From Flavobacterium sp. (GTDB lineage Bacteria; Bacteroidota; Bacteroidia; Flavobacteriales; Flavobacteriaceae), in NCBI GenBank assembly GCA_030153045.1, contig JASLID010000025.1:10886-74885 (forward strand): a stretch of 64,000 nucleotides of DNA, read 5' to 3'. Positions 24,804-34,504 of this stretch are shown one piece after another. A program made the position numbers and the translations under genes. The notes under the pieces are model-generated. The model ran no database searches. It worked only from the letters and a program-made list of their open reading frames with translations, and was not told the DNA's origin. The stretch's first letter is position 1, and each line of letters begins with the position of its first letter.

Positions 24804-26363
24804 ATGACAATATTACAATGGTTCATATTTTTCCTAATCACACAAATTGTACACTATTTAGGAACGTGGAAATTATACGAAAAAGCAGGTAGAAAATCGT
24901 GGGAAGCAGCTATTCCTGTTTACAATGCGGTTATTTTAATGAAAATCATTAATCGCCCAACATGGTGGACAGCCTTATTATTCGTTCCTATTGTAAACTT
25001 AATTATGTTTATTGTAGTTTGGGTTGAAACTTTAAGAAGTTTTGGGAAAAACACTACTAAAGACACCATTCTTGGAGTCGTTACTCTTGGTTTTTATATT
25101 TACTACGTTAACTATTTCGAAAATGTAGAATACAAAAGAGACAGAAGTCTTGTGGCTACTACAAAAACTGGCGATACTGTTGGTTCTTTATTATATGCTA
25201 TTGTTGTGGCTACATTAGTACATACTTATGTAATGCAACCGTTTAACATTCCTACTTCTTCGTTAGAAAAATCATTATTAGTAGGTGATTTCTTGTTTGT
25301 GAGTAAATTTCATTACGGAGCTAGAACACCTAAAACAGCCATTGCTTTACCTATGGTTCACGATAGTTTAATGGTTGTAAAAGGAAAATCTTATTTTAGT
25401 AAACCACAATTACCTTCTTTTAGATTTCCTGGTTTACAACAAATAAAGCACAATGATATTGTTGTCTTTAACTGGCCAATAGATACCGTTTATATGTTCC
25501 ACGATCGATTAGGAAGACATATTGACAAACCTCTAGACAAACGTTCTAACTATGTAAAACGTTGCGTAGGTTTACCTGGTGACAATTTATCTGTGAAAGA
25601 CGGTGAAATTTTCATCAACAACAAAAAATTGATTTTACCAGAAAGAGCAAAACCACAGTATTCATATGATGTAGTAACCGATGGTTCATCATTTGATGCT
25701 GAATATATTATGGGAGAACTTCACATTACTGATGGAATTTATCCAACTGCCGAACCTAACAAATTTATTTTTTCAGCGGTAACTGAAGAATCTTATAACA
25801 GATTAAAACAAAACCCAGCTATAAAATCTATAACAAGAAGAATAGCTCCTGTAAATACTGAAATTGAAAAAGGTATTTTTCCACACAATCAAAAATGGTC
25901 GCAAGATAATTTAGGTCCAATCTATATTCCAGAAGCAGGAAAAACTGTTCTACTAAACAAAGAAACGTTACCTTTTTACAAAAGATTAATTACGGTTTAC
26001 GAAAACAATAAATTGGAAGAAAAAGGGGGTAAAATCTATATTAATGATAAAGAAGCTGCAAATTATACTTTCAAACAAGATTACTATTGGATGATGGGTG
26101 ACAACCGCCATAATTCGGAAGACAGCCGTTATTGGGGATTTGTTCCTTTCGATCACGTTGTAGGGAAACCTGTATTTATTTGGTGGAGTATCGATCCTAA
26201 TATTCCATGGAGCAAAGCTATCGATAAAATTCGTTGGGACAGACTATTTTGTACTGTTGGAGGCGACGGACAACCTGTTTCTTACTTCAAATACTTCTTA
26301 ATTGCATTAGTAGCTTGGTTTGGATTTGATTTTTTCAGAAAAAGAAAAGCTAAAAACAGTTAA
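24804..26363 (+). CDS. lepB: Signal peptidase I
   Basis: 519 residues, long for LepB but usual in Flavobacteria. Three N-terminal membrane helices (about 1-100, with an extra DUF5684-like domain) precede the catalytic region. The catalytic Ser segment is FNIPTSSLEKSLLVGDF and the catalytic Lys segment is KRCVGLPGD; a large insertion follows before the C-terminal box MGDNRHNSEDSRYWGFVP. A final membrane helix lies near 495-510. It cleaves signal peptides at the periplasmic face. It follows dapB by 77 nt. Confidence 0.95.
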   Translation: MTILQWFIFFLITQIVHYLGTWKLYEKAGRKSWEAAIPVYNAVILMKIINRPTWWTALLFVPIVNLIMFIVVWVETLRSFGKNTTKDTILGVVTLGFYIYYVNYFENVEYKRDRSLVATTKTGDTVGSLLYAIVVATLVHTYVMQPFNIPTSSLEKSLLVGDFLFVSKFHYGARTPKTAIALPMVHDSLMVVKGKSYFSKPQLPSFRFPGLQQIKHNDIVVFNWPIDTVYMFHDRLGRHIDKPLDKRSNYVKRCVGLPGDNLSVKDGEIFINNKKLILPERAKPQYSYDVVTDGSSFDAEYIMGELHITDGIYPTAEPNKFIFSAVTEESYNRLKQNPAIKSITRRIAPVNTEIEKGIFPHNQKWSQDNLGPIYIPEAGKTVLLNKETLPFYKRLITVYENNKLEEKGGKIYINDKEAANYTFKQDYYWMMGDNRHNSEDSRYWGFVPFDHVVGKPVFIWWSIDPNIPWSKAIDKIRWDRLFCTVGGDGQPVSYFKYFLIALVAWFGFDFFRKRKAKNS

Positions 26364-26421
26364 TACGTTAAACAATTGAACATGCCATGTAAATGGTATT
26401 TGAGTTGACAAAAACAATCGC

Positions 26422-27033
26422 ATGAACATTCTTATACACCCAACCTATTTCCCATCGGTAAGTCATTTTGTGGCGATGGCAAAAGCTGATTCGATTACGT
26501 TTGAAATGGAAGATAATTTCCAAAAACAGACCAACCGAAACAGGATGTATATATACAGTCCAAATGGTATTCAACTATTGAATATTCCAATCAAGCATTC
26601 AAAAGAAGCACATCAAAAAACAAAAGATGTTCGATTGGAAACTGCATTCGATTGGCAAAAACAACATTTCAAATCATTGGAAGCGGCATATCGAACTTCT
26701 CCTTTTTTTGAATATTACGAAGACCTTATCGCTCCCATTTTTACCAAAAAACATACTTTTTTGATGGATCTAAACTTAGAGACCATCGAAATAGTTTCAA
26801 AATGTTTGAGTTTAAAAGTTGAAAACAAGAAAACAATTGAATATTTCCATGAAGCAACTAATTTTACAGATTTAAGAGCTTTAGCCAATGGAAAAAAAGA
26901 CACGAGTACATTTGAACCTTATACACAAGTTTTTGGCGAAAAACACGGTTATATTAACAACCTAAGCGTTTTAGACTTATTATTTAATGAAGGTAGATTT
27001 GCATTGGATTATTTAAAGAATCAAACGTTTTAA
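26422..27033 (+). CDS. WbqC family protein
   Basis: 203 residues matching the WbqC-like family (HPTYFPSVSHFVAMAKAD ... FQKQTNRNRMYIYSPNG ... LNIPIKH). Members occur in polysaccharide clusters and as a stand-alone gene after lepB in Flavobacteria; the biochemical activity is not established. Its stop codon overlaps by 4 nt the stop codon of the convergent endonuclease/exonuclease/phosphatase gene, with no terminator between. Confidence 0.88.
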   Translation: MNILIHPTYFPSVSHFVAMAKADSITFEMEDNFQKQTNRNRMYIYSPNGIQLLNIPIKHSKEAHQKTKDVRLETAFDWQKQHFKSLEAAYRTSPFFEYYEDLIAPIFTKKHTFLMDLNLETIEIVSKCLSLKVENKKTIEYFHEATNFTDLRALANGKKDTSTFEPYTQVFGEKHGYINNLSVLDLLFNEGRFALDYLKNQTF

Positions 27034-28085
27034 TCGTTTATTTGTAACCTGGTCATTACAGGCATGTGGTCTGAATTAACAAAATCTGGAAAATTGGTGA
27101 AGCTTTTGACCTTTATTTTATTATCGGCAAAAATATAATCGATACGGGCAGGGTAATATTTGAAATTATAGGTTTGTCCAAAACCTTTTCCAGCTTCTTC
27201 AAAACAATCTTGCATGTTCCCTTTTATGATTCTGTACACATAAGAAAAGGCACTGTTATTCATGTCTCCACAAACCAATTGCGGATAATTACACGTTTTT
27301 TTATGGTCCATTATAATTTCAGCTTGTCTTTGTTGCTTTTTGAATGCAACACTGATTCGTTTAAATAGCAATTCAGATTTTTCCTGATTTATACCTTCAA
27401 CATTTTCAGAAATTTCATTAACATCAGGTGAAATTTTAATCGATTGTAAGTGAATATTGTACACACGAACCAAATCTTTCCCAATTTTTACATCTGCAAA
27501 AGTAGCATTGTTATTAGATTCTGGAAATTCGATTTTTCCTTCATTAACAATTGGAAATTTAGAGAAAATAGCATTCCCGGTTTTAATCTGATCTCCTTGC
27601 ATGAATATGGCGCGATAAGGATAGACTTTTAAATCGATTTTAGCTGATGCTGAAGTTGAATATTCCTGAATACACAAAACATCAGGGTTGTTTTCGTTTA
27701 CAAATTGGAGAATGTCTTGCGCTACATTATCACGAGGAATCCAACCAAATAAATTCAACAACCTCACATTGTAACTCATTACAACAAAGTCTTTATCGGA
27801 GCTTTCTAATTCTTTACCAGAAAATTTATAAAACTTATTGATAAAGGTTATTCCCATCACTAAAACCAGCCCAGACAGTATCATTTGCCTTTTAAATTGT
27901 AAAAACCAGTAAGCAAAAAACAAGGCGTTTAGAATTAAAAAGAAAGGCAATATGAGCGTTAATACCGAAAGAAAAGGAAACCATTTAGGAGCCAAAAAAG
28001 GTAAAACATAGGCAAGAAATGTCAATACAGTAAGTACTATATTGCAGAAAAATGCTAATTTATTAAACCAAGAAAGGTTCTTCAT
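27030..28085 (-). CDS. Endonuclease/exonuclease/phosphatase family membrane protein
   Basis: 351 residues. Three hydrophobic segments (about 8-85) are followed by an EEP domain (about 100-350) with the fold's motifs: SYNVRLLNLF, the metal-binding Glu in CIQEYS, the GDMNNS motif, DYIF and the C-terminal SDHMPVMTR. This arrangement is common in Bacteroidetes. The substrate (nucleic acid, phosphoinositide-like or other phosphodiester) is unknown. It is the last gene of the mutL-rhomboid-rhomboid-EEP run. Confidence 0.9.
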   Translation of the reverse strand: MKNLSWFNKLAFFCNIVLTVLTFLAYVLPFLAPKWFPFLSVLTLILPFFLILNALFFAYWFLQFKRQMILSGLVLVMGITFINKFYKFSGKELESSDKDFVVMSYNVRLLNLFGWIPRDNVAQDILQFVNENNPDVLCIQEYSTSASAKIDLKVYPYRAIFMQGDQIKTGNAIFSKFPIVNEGKIEFPESNNNATFADVKIGKDLVRVYNIHLQSIKISPDVNEISENVEGINQEKSELLFKRISVAFKKQQRQAEIIMDHKKTCNYPQLVCGDMNNSAFSYVYRIIKGNMQDCFEEAGKGFGQTYNFKYYPARIDYIFADNKIKVKSFTNFPDFVNSDHMPVMTRLQIND

Positions 28086-28144
28086 TTTTTCTTATCCCTT
28101 TGAAATCAATACAAATAAACGATTTTTTGTCAGAAATTAAAACA

Positions 28145-29029
28145 TTACTTGCCTGCTTTAAACAAAAAATCTTTTTCTTCAGTCGTTAAACTATCATAAC
28201 CGGACTGACTTATTTTATCTAAAATTTCATCTATTTGTTGTTGAGTTTTGTCTTTTGTTACAATTTTGCTAATCGTTTTAGTCGCATTTGAATTCTTTGG
28301 ATTACGGTGCACTTTCTTAAACGGGGTAGCTTTTTTAGGAGAAAATAAAGTAGCAAACCAATCTAAAACAGCATTTAAACCACTGGTTAAATCGGTTCCA
28401 TTTTGCAATGCTTTGATGTAAATAAATCCGAATAAAGCGCCACCAAGGTGTGCCAAATGTCCACCTGTATTTTCAAGAGGTAACTGAATTAAATCCAATA
28501 CTAAAAACACAATAGCAATGTGCCAAAGCTTGATATTACCGATTAAAGCCAGTCTTAAATTCATATCTGGCTGATACGTTGTCGTAGCCACTAAAATGGC
28601 CATTACCGAAGCCGAAGCACCTACCAACAAAGTATGTTGATTCGCTAATAAAGGAAAAAACAAATAGCTAACAATGTACACCATTCCGCCAAAAATGCCT
28701 CCTAAAATATACAACCCTAACAACTGTTTTTGAGTGAAAAATGTTGTAAATAACCTCCCTACAAAATTCAGCATGATCATATTGAAAAGAATATGAAAAA
28801 TGCCATTATGAAAAAAAGAGTACGAAATAATGGTCCAAGGTTTTAACAATAAATCCCCAAAATTATTAGATAAACCAACATAAACAGAATATGAAATAGG
28901 AACATTAAAAAGTCGTAACAACGAAAAAACAACTTCAGGAATGGCAAATAACAGTATGTTCCAAAAAATCAATTTGGTGGCCATATCCCCTATTTTATAT
29001 TGCAGTTTTAAGTCGTTTAAGATATTCAT
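28145..29029 (-). CDS. Rhomboid family intramembrane serine protease
   Basis: 294 residues with six hydrophobic helices and a soluble basic C-terminal tail. The catalytic Ser lies in VGASASVMAI and the catalytic His in GHLAHLGGALFG; the FHNGIFHILFNMIML segment is the conserved HxxxN region. It cleaves membrane proteins within the bilayer. It is the second of two adjacent rhomboid genes on the same strand. Confidence 0.92.
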   Translation of the reverse strand: MNILNDLKLQYKIGDMATKLIFWNILLFAIPEVVFSLLRLFNVPISYSVYVGLSNNFGDLLLKPWTIISYSFFHNGIFHILFNMIMLNFVGRLFTTFFTQKQLLGLYILGGIFGGMVYIVSYLFFPLLANQHTLLVGASASVMAILVATTTYQPDMNLRLALIGNIKLWHIAIVFLVLDLIQLPLENTGGHLAHLGGALFGFIYIKALQNGTDLTSGLNAVLDWFATLFSPKKATPFKKVHRNPKNSNATKTISKIVTKDKTQQQIDEILDKISQSGYDSLTTEEKDFLFKAGK

Positions 29030-29092
29030 CTATTTTTTTATTGAAATTGATTTTTGAAATTGATTTTTAAAATTGCTATTGACATTAAATTA

Positions 29093-29842
29093 TTAATTCC
29101 AACGTTTGTTATTAAAAGAATTTTTTCTCCAATACCACATCATGATAAAACCAATTAATGCACCACCAATATGGGCGAAGTGCGCAATTCCTGTGCCTCC
29201 ACTTCCAAAAAGAGAACTTCCTTTAAACCCTAAAAACAAATCGATTCCAAGTAATCCCGGAACAAAATATTTCGCTTTTACTGGAACTGGAATAAACATT
29301 AAAGCCAATTCGGCATTTGGGAACATAAAAGCAAAAGCTACTAAAAGACCATAAATAGCCCCGGAAGCCCCAACTGCAGGAATTAGAAATGAACCTGTTA
29401 AATTGTCTAAGCCAGATGCCCCTAAAACCTCAGTCCATCTTGTATCAATTTGATGTGAATTTAATATGTTATAGACATCGGATTTTAAAAAATCAGATTG
29501 TATTAAAATATCTAATTCTTTATGAAAAGTAAGATAATTAAACCCTGAATGTAACAAAGCGGCTCCCATTCCACAAGAAAGATAAAAAAACAAGAACTTT
29601 GTACTTCCCCAATAATTTTCTAACAAACTTCCAAAGGAATACAAAGCAAACATATTAAATGCAATATGCATGAAACCTCCATGCATGAACATGTGAGTTA
29701 AAGGCTGCCACATTTTGAAATTTGCGCTTTCAAAATAATATAATGGAAGATAGATCTGAGTCATTGGAACTAACTGTGAACCTATAAAAAATATAATGTT
29801 AATTATTAATAACTGTTTTACAGTTGGCGTGATATTCATCAT
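29093..29842 (-). CDS. Rhomboid family intramembrane serine protease
   Basis: 249 residues, six membrane helices. HxxxN-type segment HMFMHGGFMHIAFNMFAL, catalytic Ser in GASGAIYGLLVAF and His in AHFAHIGGALIGF. The start codon overlaps the mutL stop by 4 nt, so the two are translationally coupled. It is distinct in sequence from the neighbouring rhomboid, so this is an old duplication or independent paralogue rather than a recent tandem copy. Confidence 0.93.
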   Translation of the reverse strand: MMNITPTVKQLLIINIIFFIGSQLVPMTQIYLPLYYFESANFKMWQPLTHMFMHGGFMHIAFNMFALYSFGSLLENYWGSTKFLFFYLSCGMGAALLHSGFNYLTFHKELDILIQSDFLKSDVYNILNSHQIDTRWTEVLGASGLDNLTGSFLIPAVGASGAIYGLLVAFAFMFPNAELALMFIPVPVKAKYFVPGLLGIDLFLGFKGSSLFGSGGTGIAHFAHIGGALIGFIMMWYWRKNSFNNKRWN

Positions 29843-31677
29843 AAACTAAATTTTTTATCTAAGTCTTCTACACTTAACGTGATGAAAGTTGTTTTGTTAA
29901 AAGGTGATGTTGTCGAATCTTTACAGGCAAACAAATTGTTTACAATATTTTCCTGCTCTCTTTCGGTTAAATACGTGCCTGTTTTTACCGCTAAACTTCT
30001 CGCCATCGATTTAGCCATGCTATCCATTTGACTGAAACTACTGTCCGGAATTTCATCTTGTAAATCGCTTACCAGTTGCTCTAAAACAATAGAAACTTCA
30101 CTTTCGGTAACAGTAACCGGCAAACCGGAAATCACAACCGATTCTGTCGTAATACTTTCAAAAATAAAACCGGTACTTTCTAATGATGGTTTCAACTCTT
30201 GAATCAAGGCAATTTCGTTACCCGAAAAATACAACGTTAATGGAAATAACAATTGCTGGCTATTGGCCTGATGAATTGTAATGTTTTTTAAGAATTGCTC
30301 ATACAAAATACGTTGGTGTGCTCTTTGCTGATCAATAATCAACATTCCTGATTTTATTGGGTTTACAATGTATTTTTTATGAATCTGATAAGTCGATGTC
30401 GGTGCTTTTTCTACTTCATTATCTGAAAACAAAGAACTCGTCACTGCTTCCGATTCAAAATGCATTTCCTGTGGCTCCACCTCATCTTTCAAGCCCACGT
30501 ACAAACTTTCCCAATGTGGTTGCGCGGCTTCCCTTGGTCTATAACTAAAATTACTTTGCTTCTTCTCTTCCTGAAACGGGTTAAAATTACTATCCACCTG
30601 AATGGTTGGTGTTTCGGCTTCTTTATTTTGATAACTGTAAGGGGTGTCGAGGTTGAAATCTCTTTCGAAATCCAAGACTGGCGCTACATTGAACTGTCCT
30701 AAACTATGTTTTGCTGCCGAACGTAAAATAGCATATAAAGCGTGCTCATCATCGAACTTAATTTCCGTTTTAGTAGGATGAATGTTGATATCGATGGTAT
30801 GTGGAGGCACATCTAAATACAAGAAATAACTGGGTTGTGAACCATCACGCAACAAACCTTCATATGCCGCCATTATTGCATGGTGCAAATAACCACTTTT
30901 GATGAATCGATCGTTGACGAAGAAAAATTGCTCGCCACGATTTTTCTTCGCGAATTCTGGTTTACCTATAAATCCCTGAATGGATAAAATATCGGTCGTT
31001 TCTTGAATGGGAACCAACTTCTCGTTGGTTTTACCCGCAAAAACATTTACAATGCGTTGTCTTGAATTCGATTGAGGCAAATTAAACAATTCGCTTCCGT
31101 TGTGGTATAATGTAAAATGAATATTGTTGTGCGCCAAAGCCACGCGTTGAAATTCATCAATAATATGACGTAATTCGACAACATCCGATTTTAAGAAATT
31201 TCGGCGTGCCGGAATATTATAAAACAAATTTTTAACCGAAAACGAAGTGCCTTTAGGTAAAACAGCCACATCTTGAGAAACAAATTTACTGCCTTCAATA
31301 ACAATATGTGTTCCTAATTCTTCCTGATCTTGCTTGGTCTTCATTTCCACATGCGCAATCGCTGCAATAGATGCTAATGCTTCACCACGGAAACCTTTGG
31401 TATGCAAATCGAATAAATCTTCTGCTTTACGAATTTTAGAAGTAGCGTGGCGTTCGAAACACAAACGTGCATCGGTTACCGACATTCCTTTTCCATTATC
31501 AATTACCTGAACTAATGTCTTTCCGGCATCTTTACAAATCAACTTAATATCAGTTGCACCGGCATCGATTGCATTTTCGAGTAGTTCTTTGACTACCGAA
31601 GCCGGTCGCTGAACGACTTCTCCAGCAGCAATTTGATTGGCAACGTGATCGGGAAGTAATTGAATTATGCTTGACAT
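29839..31677 (-). CDS. mutL: DNA mismatch repair protein MutL
   Basis: 612 residues from the ATG at 31677 (MSSIIQLLPDHVANQIAAGE); an upstream in-frame start would add 12 unrelated residues. The N-terminal GHKL ATPase has ELLENAIDAGA (31-41), DNGKGM (60-65) and GFRGEALASI (95-104). The C-terminal dimerisation domain has DQQRAHQRILYE (from 449) where endonuclease-type MutL has DQHAxxE, and the CPHGRP-like end reads SPFNKTTF, so the nuclease site appears degenerate. It is the first gene of the run with two rhomboids and the EEP gene. Confidence 0.95.
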   Translation of the reverse strand: MSSIIQLLPDHVANQIAAGEVVQRPASVVKELLENAIDAGATDIKLICKDAGKTLVQVIDNGKGMSVTDARLCFERHATSKIRKAEDLFDLHTKGFRGEALASIAAIAHVEMKTKQDQEELGTHIVIEGSKFVSQDVAVLPKGTSFSVKNLFYNIPARRNFLKSDVVELRHIIDEFQRVALAHNNIHFTLYHNGSELFNLPQSNSRQRIVNVFAGKTNEKLVPIQETTDILSIQGFIGKPEFAKKNRGEQFFFVNDRFIKSGYLHHAIMAAYEGLLRDGSQPSYFLYLDVPPHTIDINIHPTKTEIKFDDEHALYAILRSAAKHSLGQFNVAPVLDFERDFNLDTPYSYQNKEAETPTIQVDSNFNPFQEEKKQSNFSYRPREAAQPHWESLYVGLKDEVEPQEMHFESEAVTSSLFSDNEVEKAPTSTYQIHKKYIVNPIKSGMLIIDQQRAHQRILYEQFLKNITIHQANSQQLLFPLTLYFSGNEIALIQELKPSLESTGFIFESITTESVVISGLPVTVTESEVSIVLEQLVSDLQDEIPDSSFSQMDSMAKSMARSLAVKTGTYLTEREQENIVNNLFACKDSTTSPFNKTTFITLSVEDLDKKFSL

Positions 31678-31770
31678 TGAATTTGTTTGAGGTTTTCTAT
31701 TTTGGCGAACCAAAGTTCACAAATTTAAGGAAAAGGTTTTGGTTTTAATAGCCAAGATAATCTTAAAAAT

Positions 31771-31797
31771 AAAAAACCTACTAAAAAAGTAGGTTTT
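31771..31797 (-). terminator. Intrinsic terminator after ribH
   Basis: Stem AAAACCTAC / GTAGGTTTT with a 7-nt loop. On the minus strand a U-rich tail follows. It lies 27 nt past the ribH stop and upstream of mutL. Confidence 0.8.
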
Positions 31798-31823
31798 CAA
31801 ATATATAAAATCGTTTTTACTAT

Positions 31824-32393
31824 TTATTCTTGTAATCGTCTTTTACTTTCCTCAATTTGATATTGATGTTCTGGCAATAATTTCTGATCAAATTGATAAC
31901 GATTGTTGGCTTGTTGTCTTAAAAAAGCCATTTTAATAGCTGCAATGGCGGCTTCAGTCCCTTTGTTCCCATGAGTTCCTCCGCTTCTATCGATAGATTG
32001 TTGCTCGGTGTTGTCTGTTAATACACAAAAAATAGTCGGAACATCAGACATGACGTTCAAATCTTTGATGCCTTGGGTTACACCTTCGCATACAAATTCG
32101 AAATGCATAGTTTCTCCTTTAATCACACAACCAATAGTGATTACGCAGTCTACTTTTTGCGTTTCAATCATTTTTTTAGCTCCGTAAATCAACTCGAAGC
32201 TTCCTGGAACGTTCCAACGAATAATGTTATCAGGGGTTGCCCCGCAATCTAATAAGGCAGCTTCTGCCCCATAGTATAATCCGTTTGTAATTTTATCATT
32301 CCATTCAGAAACAACAATCCCAAACCGAAAATCTTTCGCGCTTGGGATTGTGTTTTTATCGTAATCGGATAAATTTTTATTAGCTGTAGCCAT
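31824..32393 (-). CDS. ribH: 6,7-dimethyl-8-ribityllumazine synthase
   Basis: Penultimate step of riboflavin synthesis. 189 residues. Family blocks: FGIVVSEWNDKITNGL, the substrate-binding VPGSFELIYGAKKM, IGCVIKGETMHFEFVCEGV with the catalytic His in the GETMHFEF region, and the NKGTEAAIAAIKM end. The N-terminal about 20 residues are a short family-variable extension. A TATTTTTA box on the minus strand (32437-32430) may be its own promoter. It follows a TPR protein gene by 72 nt. Confidence 0.96.
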   Translation of the reverse strand: MATANKNLSDYDKNTIPSAKDFRFGIVVSEWNDKITNGLYYGAEAALLDCGATPDNIIRWNVPGSFELIYGAKKMIETQKVDCVITIGCVIKGETMHFEFVCEGVTQGIKDLNVMSDVPTIFCVLTDNTEQQSIDRSGGTHGNKGTEAAIAAIKMAFLRQQANNRYQFDQKLLPEHQYQIEESKRRLQE

Positions 32394-32465
32394 TTTTATA
32401 TTTTAGAATTGTGAGTTTAGATTTCTGAGTAAAAATACAAATAAATCTAATATCAAAAGTCTAAA

Positions 32466-33257
32466 TTATTGAGCCATTCCAATTAAAGCATCAATGTTTT
32501 GAGCCTCAGGAGTTGTCTCGAAATTATCTTTAATATCTGTGAAATATTTCAGTGCCTCTGCTTTTTTACCTAAAGTCATAGCAACTTGACCTGCTTTTAA
32601 CAAGAAACGTGGTGTTGTCAATTCGTTTTTGTTGCTTTCAGCTGCTTTTACGTAAAATTCTAATGCTTGATCTAATTTGTTTAATTCTGCGTAAGCATCA
32701 CCAGTTGCACCAATAGCCATTGCATTAGTAAATTGGTCATCTGATTTGAATTCTGTTAAATGATCAATCGCTTTTTGAAATTGTTTTGTATTCAATAATG
32801 ACATTCCAGCATAGTATTGTGCTAAATTTCCAGCATCAGTACCACTATGGTTTTTAGCAATGTCAAGGAAACCTTGTTTTCCTTCACCACCATTCAATGC
32901 TAAATTAAATAATGAATCGTTTGCTACAGTACCTTCAACCGCTTGTTTGAAGTATTGTTGCGCTTGGAACATATCGCTTGCTGCTTCGTTTTCTTTTGGC
33001 CCAGAAACGAATTTGTTGTACAATAAATAACCAGCCACTACAAGAGCTACACCTCCTACAATAGACAGGATGATGTTTTGGTTCTTAGCTATAAACTCTT
33101 CCGTTTTGTTAGCAGTTTCATCAAGTGTGTTAAAAACATTTGCCGTAGCACTGTCTTTTTCATCCACATTGATTACTTCTTCAGTATCGTTTACATCGTC
33201 TACTTTTTCTGCTTCCGGTTTTGGAGCTTTATATCCTCTTTTATTGTAAGTTGCCAT
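32466..33257 (-). CDS. Membrane-anchored TPR protein
   Basis: 263 residues. An acidic N-terminal cytoplasmic segment (about 1-58) is followed by one transmembrane helix (about 61-79, IILSIVGGVALVVAGYLLY) and four to five TPR-type repeats (about 95-260), for example AQYYAGMSLLNTKQFQKAID. It resembles the tetratricopeptide YfgM/PpiD-partner class in layout (one helix plus TPRs) and is commonly upstream of ribH in Flavobacteria. It is probably a periplasm-facing adaptor or chaperone. Confidence 0.85.
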   Translation of the reverse strand: MATYNKRGYKAPKPEAEKVDDVNDTEEVINVDEKDSATANVFNTLDETANKTEEFIAKNQNIILSIVGGVALVVAGYLLYNKFVSGPKENEAASDMFQAQQYFKQAVEGTVANDSLFNLALNGGEGKQGFLDIAKNHSGTDAGNLAQYYAGMSLLNTKQFQKAIDHLTEFKSDDQFTNAMAIGATGDAYAELNKLDQALEFYVKAAESNKNELTTPRFLLKAGQVAMTLGKKAEALKYFTDIKDNFETTPEAQNIDALIGMAQ

Positions 33258-33279
33258 TTTTATTTAATTTAATGAGGTG

Positions 33280-33287
33280 CAAAAATA
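33280..33287 (-). promoter_or_regulatory. Promoter for the TPR-ribH genes
   Basis: The minus strand reads TATTTTTGC, a full match to TAnnTTTGC, with TTTG at 33309-33306 (18-nt spacer). It lies 22 nt upstream of the TPR gene start. Confidence 0.6.
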
Positions 33288-33397
33288 AAATTTTTATTCA
33301 AAAACAAAACAAGTTTTCACTATATTTTTAATAATTTGCGACCACAATAAAAATATATGTTTATTAATAGCGGTAAACACTCAATCACCAGTATTTT

Positions 33398-34477
33398 ATG
33401 TACTTAAAAAAACTCTCATTATTTAATTTCAAAAACTTCGATGAAGCTAATTTTGAGTTTGAAGATACCATAAATTGCTTTGTTGGAAAAAACGGTGTTG
33501 GAAAAACAAATGTGCTAGATGCTATTTATCATTTATCCTTTGGAAAAAGCTATTTTAATACCCTTGCCATACAGAATATAAAACATGGTGAAGATTTTTT
33601 TGTGGTTGATGGTGTTTTTGAAAAGCAAGAACGCACCGAAAGTATTCTTTGCAGTTTAAAAAAAGGGCAAAAGAAAATTTTGAAACGCAACGGAAAAATC
33701 TACGAGAAATTTTCAGACCACTTAGGATTTATCCCATTGGTAATTATTTCGCCAACCGATGCTGATTTGATTCGGGAAGGAAGCGAAACCAGAAGAAAAT
33801 TTATCGATAGTGTGATTTCGCAATTAGACAGTCAGTATTTACAAGAATTAATTCAGTACCAAAAAGTATTGAGTCAAAGAAATGCTTTACTCAAATATTT
33901 TGCTGTCAATCGTGTTTTTGAAACTGGAACGTTAGAAATTTACAATGAGCAATTAGATGCATTTGGAAGAAACATTTTTAAGAAAAGAAAAGAATTTCTA
34001 AATGATTTCATTCCCATTTTTAATTCGTTTTACCAAAACATTTCCAATTCTGCCGAAACTGTTCAATTAGAATATGAAAGTCAATTAGAAAATCAGGATT
34101 TATTATCTCTTTTACAAGAAAATATCAATAAAGACCGTGCGTTACAATATACGAGTGTTGGTATTCATAAAGACGATTTGTCATTTAACATTTCTAACTA
34201 TCCTATCAAGAAATTTGGTTCACAAGGACAGCAAAAATCCTTTTTAATTGCCTTAAAATTAGCGCAATTTGAATTCGTTAAAAAACAAAGTGGAGAAAAA
34301 CCTATTTTGCTTTTTGACGACATTTTTGACAAACTAGACGAAACCCGTGTGGCTAAAATTGTAACTATGGTCGATAATGATGATTTTGGACAAATATTCA
34401 TATCAGACACCCATTCAGACAGAACCGAAAATATCGTAAAATCGACCCATCAGAGTTATAAAATATTTAATCTTTAA
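33398..34477 (+). CDS. recF: DNA replication and repair protein RecF
   Basis: 359 residues, an SMC-like ATPase that helps load RecA at gaps. Walker A is GKNGVGKTNV (30-39). The ABC-type signature is GSQGQQKSFLIALKLAQ and Walker B is PILLFDDIFDKLDETR, followed by the D-loop and switch His segment ISDTHSDRT. The start at 33398 fits the family N-terminus YLKKLSLFNFKNF. Divergent from the TPR/ribH genes. Confidence 0.96.
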   Translation: MYLKKLSLFNFKNFDEANFEFEDTINCFVGKNGVGKTNVLDAIYHLSFGKSYFNTLAIQNIKHGEDFFVVDGVFEKQERTESILCSLKKGQKKILKRNGKIYEKFSDHLGFIPLVIISPTDADLIREGSETRRKFIDSVISQLDSQYLQELIQYQKVLSQRNALLKYFAVNRVFETGTLEIYNEQLDAFGRNIFKKRKEFLNDFIPIFNSFYQNISNSAETVQLEYESQLENQDLLSLLQENINKDRALQYTSVGIHKDDLSFNISNYPIKKFGSQGQQKSFLIALKLAQFEFVKKQSGEKPILLFDDIFDKLDETRVAKIVTMVDNDDFGQIFISDTHSDRTENIVKSTHQSYKIFNL

Positions 34478-34504
34478 TTCATACATTAGCTAAAAATAAT
34501 TACA

